DNA of 64,000 nucleotides from Burhinus oedicnemus (Eukaryota > Chordata > Aves > Charadriiformes > Burhinidae): the NCBI GenBank assembly GCA_008921705.1, contig VFFE01007101.1:1665817-1729816 (forward strand), written 5' to 3'. Positions 61,201 through 64,000 of the stretch are shown here, piece after piece. A model generated the notes under the pieces. That model worked only from the letters and a program-made list of their open reading frames with translations. It had not been told where the DNA came from and ran no database searches. A program made the translations under genes and the position numbers. The number at the start of each line of letters is the position of its first letter. Within the stretch, counting starts at the first letter, position 1.

Positions 61201-61944
61201 ATTCTCTGTTCTTCACTCTTGCATTCAGTGGAAGCTTCCAAGCTCCAAAAACATCTTTTAAAGAATGTACAAACTTTTTTTTTAATACTATTTCTGAAGA
61301 AGGAGGAGGAACACCTAAAGAATAAAACTTTATGCTCTTATTTAAGCAGCTATTTAAAACCCCAAAGGCCTTTGCCATTCGCATGGCATCAATGTGGAGC
61401 TAAATTTAGGGCTTCTCCCCCTCCCTCTCAAGGAGAATATGCTTCAATTCCAAAGCCAGAACAACGGCTCCTAAGTTGCACAAAATCTTGACATGCCAAG
61501 CCACATTATAACATCAAAAGAAGAGACAGACAGGTTTTGATCTGCTGTAGAAACAGGGTCACTTGAGAGGGGATCTGCAGTTGTAGCCACCCAACCCTTA
61601 ATAGGAAGCCCCAAAAACCTGGTGCTGTGTAGGACTGAGAGGCCTTGTAAACTAAGTCAGTAGCAAGAAAAGCAAAACAAAATCGATAGTGCTAATAATT
61701 CATGAGGAATCCTCCAATTCCTGTTTGATTGATTTGTACTGACTTAGCCTTTTATACTTGCCAATCATAGTTTTCTGATTTCATTCTTCAGAAATGTGCT
61801 TTGTCTCCACAAAGACAGATCATTAAATAGAGGTAAACAGTAATAAAAGAGTTCCTCGTACACTGTACCGTGATCAGGTTACTCCCTGGAAAAGCCACTA
61901 CAACTGAAATTGCAGTAATTTAGGAAGGGCTTCTGGTGAAGGAT

Positions 61945-62105
61945 TGAAATGAGAAGCAGGAGACCTGGGGTTTGTTACCAGCTTTTGAAGTGGGTAAACT
62001 AAGTTTTAATAAATCGCATCTATGGGCCAGTTTCCCCCTCTGTAAAATGAGAATAATTCCATGACAATCACAGCTAGTTGTCCTGAAAATGAGTTAATTG
62101 GTGGT
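61945..62105 (+). repeat. MIR SINE relic, sense
   Basis: This is the only sense-orientation copy. GCAGGAGACCTGGGGTTTGT and TACCAGC match the promoter-side 'CCAGGAGACCTGGGTTC…CCAGC'. GGGCCAGTTTCCCCCTCTGT and AAAATGAGAATAAT match the diagnostic 'CCTCAGTTTCCCCATCTGTAAAATGGGAATAAT'. TAGTTGTCCTGAAAATGAGT and TAAT match 'GGTTGTTGTGAGGATTAAATGAGTTAAT'. The central box makes this the clearest of the six. Confidence 0.75.
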
Positions 62106-62109
62106 CAGA

Positions 62110-64000
62110 AACATAGTTCTGTCCCACAAACAGCAGGCAGTACAGAAACAGTTTTTTCACAGCAGTTACCAGTGTCCTAGTGTTTCTGCTCTGATATTTC
62201 AGGATTTGTTGGATTTCTAACATAAACAACTCAAAACAAAACAAAAATTACTCTTTCTCACATAACTGACAACTCATTTTATCCAAATGGCTTCAGATTT
62301 CAAAGCACTATATGATTCTTTCTTTTAAACTTATACACCTCCAGAACTTGAACAGGGGCTAAAAGTAGAAATAGTCAAGTTTTGCTTTAAATCCATGCCT
62401 GCATAAGGAGCAAAACAATTTTTAAAAGAAAACTGTACTACAAACTATAAGGAACTTATATTAAAAATCCAAATTAACTTTGAATATTCAAATAAATACC
62501 ATGAAATTATAAAAGAACAATGTTAAGACAGACTAGTTTTTGTTCAGTTAATGACAGTACTCCTGAGATTTTAAGAATCTTAGAGCTTCATCACTTAAAT
62601 TAAGAGAGAGCCACTTCAGTGTAATCTCATGCAAACAAAAGCCAGAATCAAGTTTTCATTTGTCCTTTAATCTGTTGCTGAACCACACTCAGATGCATGG
62701 CTGTAATTACTCCTAACAACTACATACTTGCCGCTCTTTTAACTAAAGCAAAACTACAAAGAGCAATGCTGACACACTTTTAAAGAAAATAAGCTTTACA
62801 GAGATGATAAAAACACCAAAACAGCAAAAGTCTTACTTGCAGCAGTTCAGTCAAAACATGCCAGCCCTGGAGAAGTCAGAACCGTAAGAAGTCTTTGCAG
62901 TCCAGAAATTCTCTTGAGTTTATCCAGTGTTTATTTACCAAGCTTTAAAAGTCTGTGGTTAGAAGAACAGAGTTAGCTTTCTACACCATCCACAGCACTC
63001 CTGAAGTCCTCCAGTAAAAGCAGACATGAAGTTTGCTGATAGTTGGGTTCGCTGCTGCTGCTGTGTAGTTGCTCAGTACTTGTAAATACAAGCTCTGTGG
63101 ACAAAGTCCCAAATGACATCACAGGCAGCTGCTTATTGTTGAGTCTTTATTAACCGACTGTCAAAAAAGAAAAGCGAAGAGGAAAGAAAAGCACAAACTA
63201 TCTTCCCTGCAGCACAATTTGCATCTTAGTAGGAGTTGCAGTGCTGCACATATAAATACTTCTGTTTACCCAACTGATGTTTTCTTAGAATGAATAAACA
63301 GTGTTTGCAGGGAAAGCAGAAAAGTAAGAACAACCTAAACAGCTTCAACATGGAAAGAACGCGGGGAGAAAAAGAAAAATTAAAAATGCCAGCGGTGCCT
63401 TTTTCAGAATTTACCCCTGCATTCTCCTAATTCTTTTGTTTATTTGAAAATATGTAACTAGGGGTGCAAATCTACATGGATTTTAAAGCACAGAGCAGAG
63501 GACTTTAGTAAATTGAAATGAAACTTTCAACTAATTCCTAATTCTAGAAGTTACAGAATTACAAACTATGATCTTTGCAAGATTTAAGACAGCTCAACTT
63601 CAGTTACAATGTGTTTTGAAGAAAACTCTCTCCCGTTCCAAAGATGAAAATATAACAAAGCAAGAAACGGCATCAAACATAGTTATTCACTAGGAGGGTG
63701 CTAAGGGCATTAATACTGACCTTTCCTTCTCAGAGGTGGAGGTCCAAGACTAAGCAGCGCTTTGGAGCTGAAACACACACTCAGTTCCCAGCAAGGCACA
63801 GGGTACTCACTTGAGAACTAGTTGAGGTACTAATCTGAATCTATCCTCTGTCATCTAGAGTTCCTGCTGAAAGAGAGGGGCTGGGACTCTGTGCCTTGAT
63901 TTCTCAGAAGTCAGTCCTTTCAAGTCAGAACTTCAAACACTGGAAGGGCACCACCAAGGGTTGTGACAGACTGAGCTCCGTTATCTGTGCACGCTTCCAC
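62110..64000. other. Non-coding DNA, no gene recognised
   Basis: This is AT-rich unique sequence without a long reading frame or recognisable repeat beyond (AAAAC)n near 62230 and (CTG)4 at 63052-63063. TTTCAAAGCACTATATGATT near 62.30 kb faintly recalls the SINE family above but is too short to call. Confidence 0.6.

Noticed and set aside
1..64000. CRISPR arrays, operons, prophage or other microbial systems
   Set aside because: Long gene-free stretches, vertebrate repeats and the absence of compact coding frames exclude a prokaryotic source.

Overview
The window reads as vertebrate nuclear DNA, most likely from a bird or another sauropsid. It is AT-leaning and CpG-poor, has no prokaryote-style gene packing, and has no open reading frame above 145 codons. 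The strongest taxonomic marker is a textbook CR1 LINE 3' end at about 41.49-41.64 kb, including its ATTCTATG-type terminal repeat. Older amniote repeat relics support this: an L2-type reverse-transcriptase tail (29.3-29.5 kb, minus strand), a CR1/L3-type reverse-transcriptase tail (52.9-53.1 kb, plus strand), and six MIR-like SINE fragments. Repeat density is low, which fits an avian genome.

No gene can be called with confidence, so the window is best described as a gene desert or the inside of a very long intron. The many 60-145 codon reading frames look like chance, because they overlap on both strands, match no family I recognise and have ordinary intergenic composition. Four short plus-strand segments look somewhat exon-like, since each combines a good splice signal with a polar or otherwise plausible reading frame: 8873-9134, 17741-17879, 28131-28209 and 60430-60576. 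They are listed at low confidence.

Layout. 0-9 kb: AT-rich non-coding DNA with a MIR-like relic at the left end, an enhancer-like AT-rich block near 7.9-8.35 kb and a possible terminal exon at 8.9 kb. 9-29 kb: mostly unique non-coding DNA with a 15-bp perfect hairpin (17.6 kb), a degenerate 27-bp minisatellite (18.4 kb), a second MIR-like relic (18.6 kb) and two perfect palindromes (25.3 and 26.0 kb). 29-42 kb: the L2 relic, an isolated CpG-rich patch (32.7-32.9 kb), a T-rich strand-skewed stretch (33.3-35.6 kb), two MIR-like relics and the CR1 copy. 42-54 kb: unique DNA, then an unclassified repeat present twice (51.8 and 53.2 kb) around the CR1/L3 relic. 54.3 kb: a 20-N gap inside poly-G whose two sides repeat the same flank, so it is probably an assembly artefact. 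54-64 kb: unique DNA with enhancer-like blocks, a second CpG-rich patch beside a possible exon (60.2-60.6 kb), and two more MIR-like relics.

There is no sign of CRISPR arrays, operons, rRNA, tRNA or an intact mobile element. The points most worth following are the candidate exons, the two isolated CpG clusters, the unclassified repeat pair and the faulty gap.
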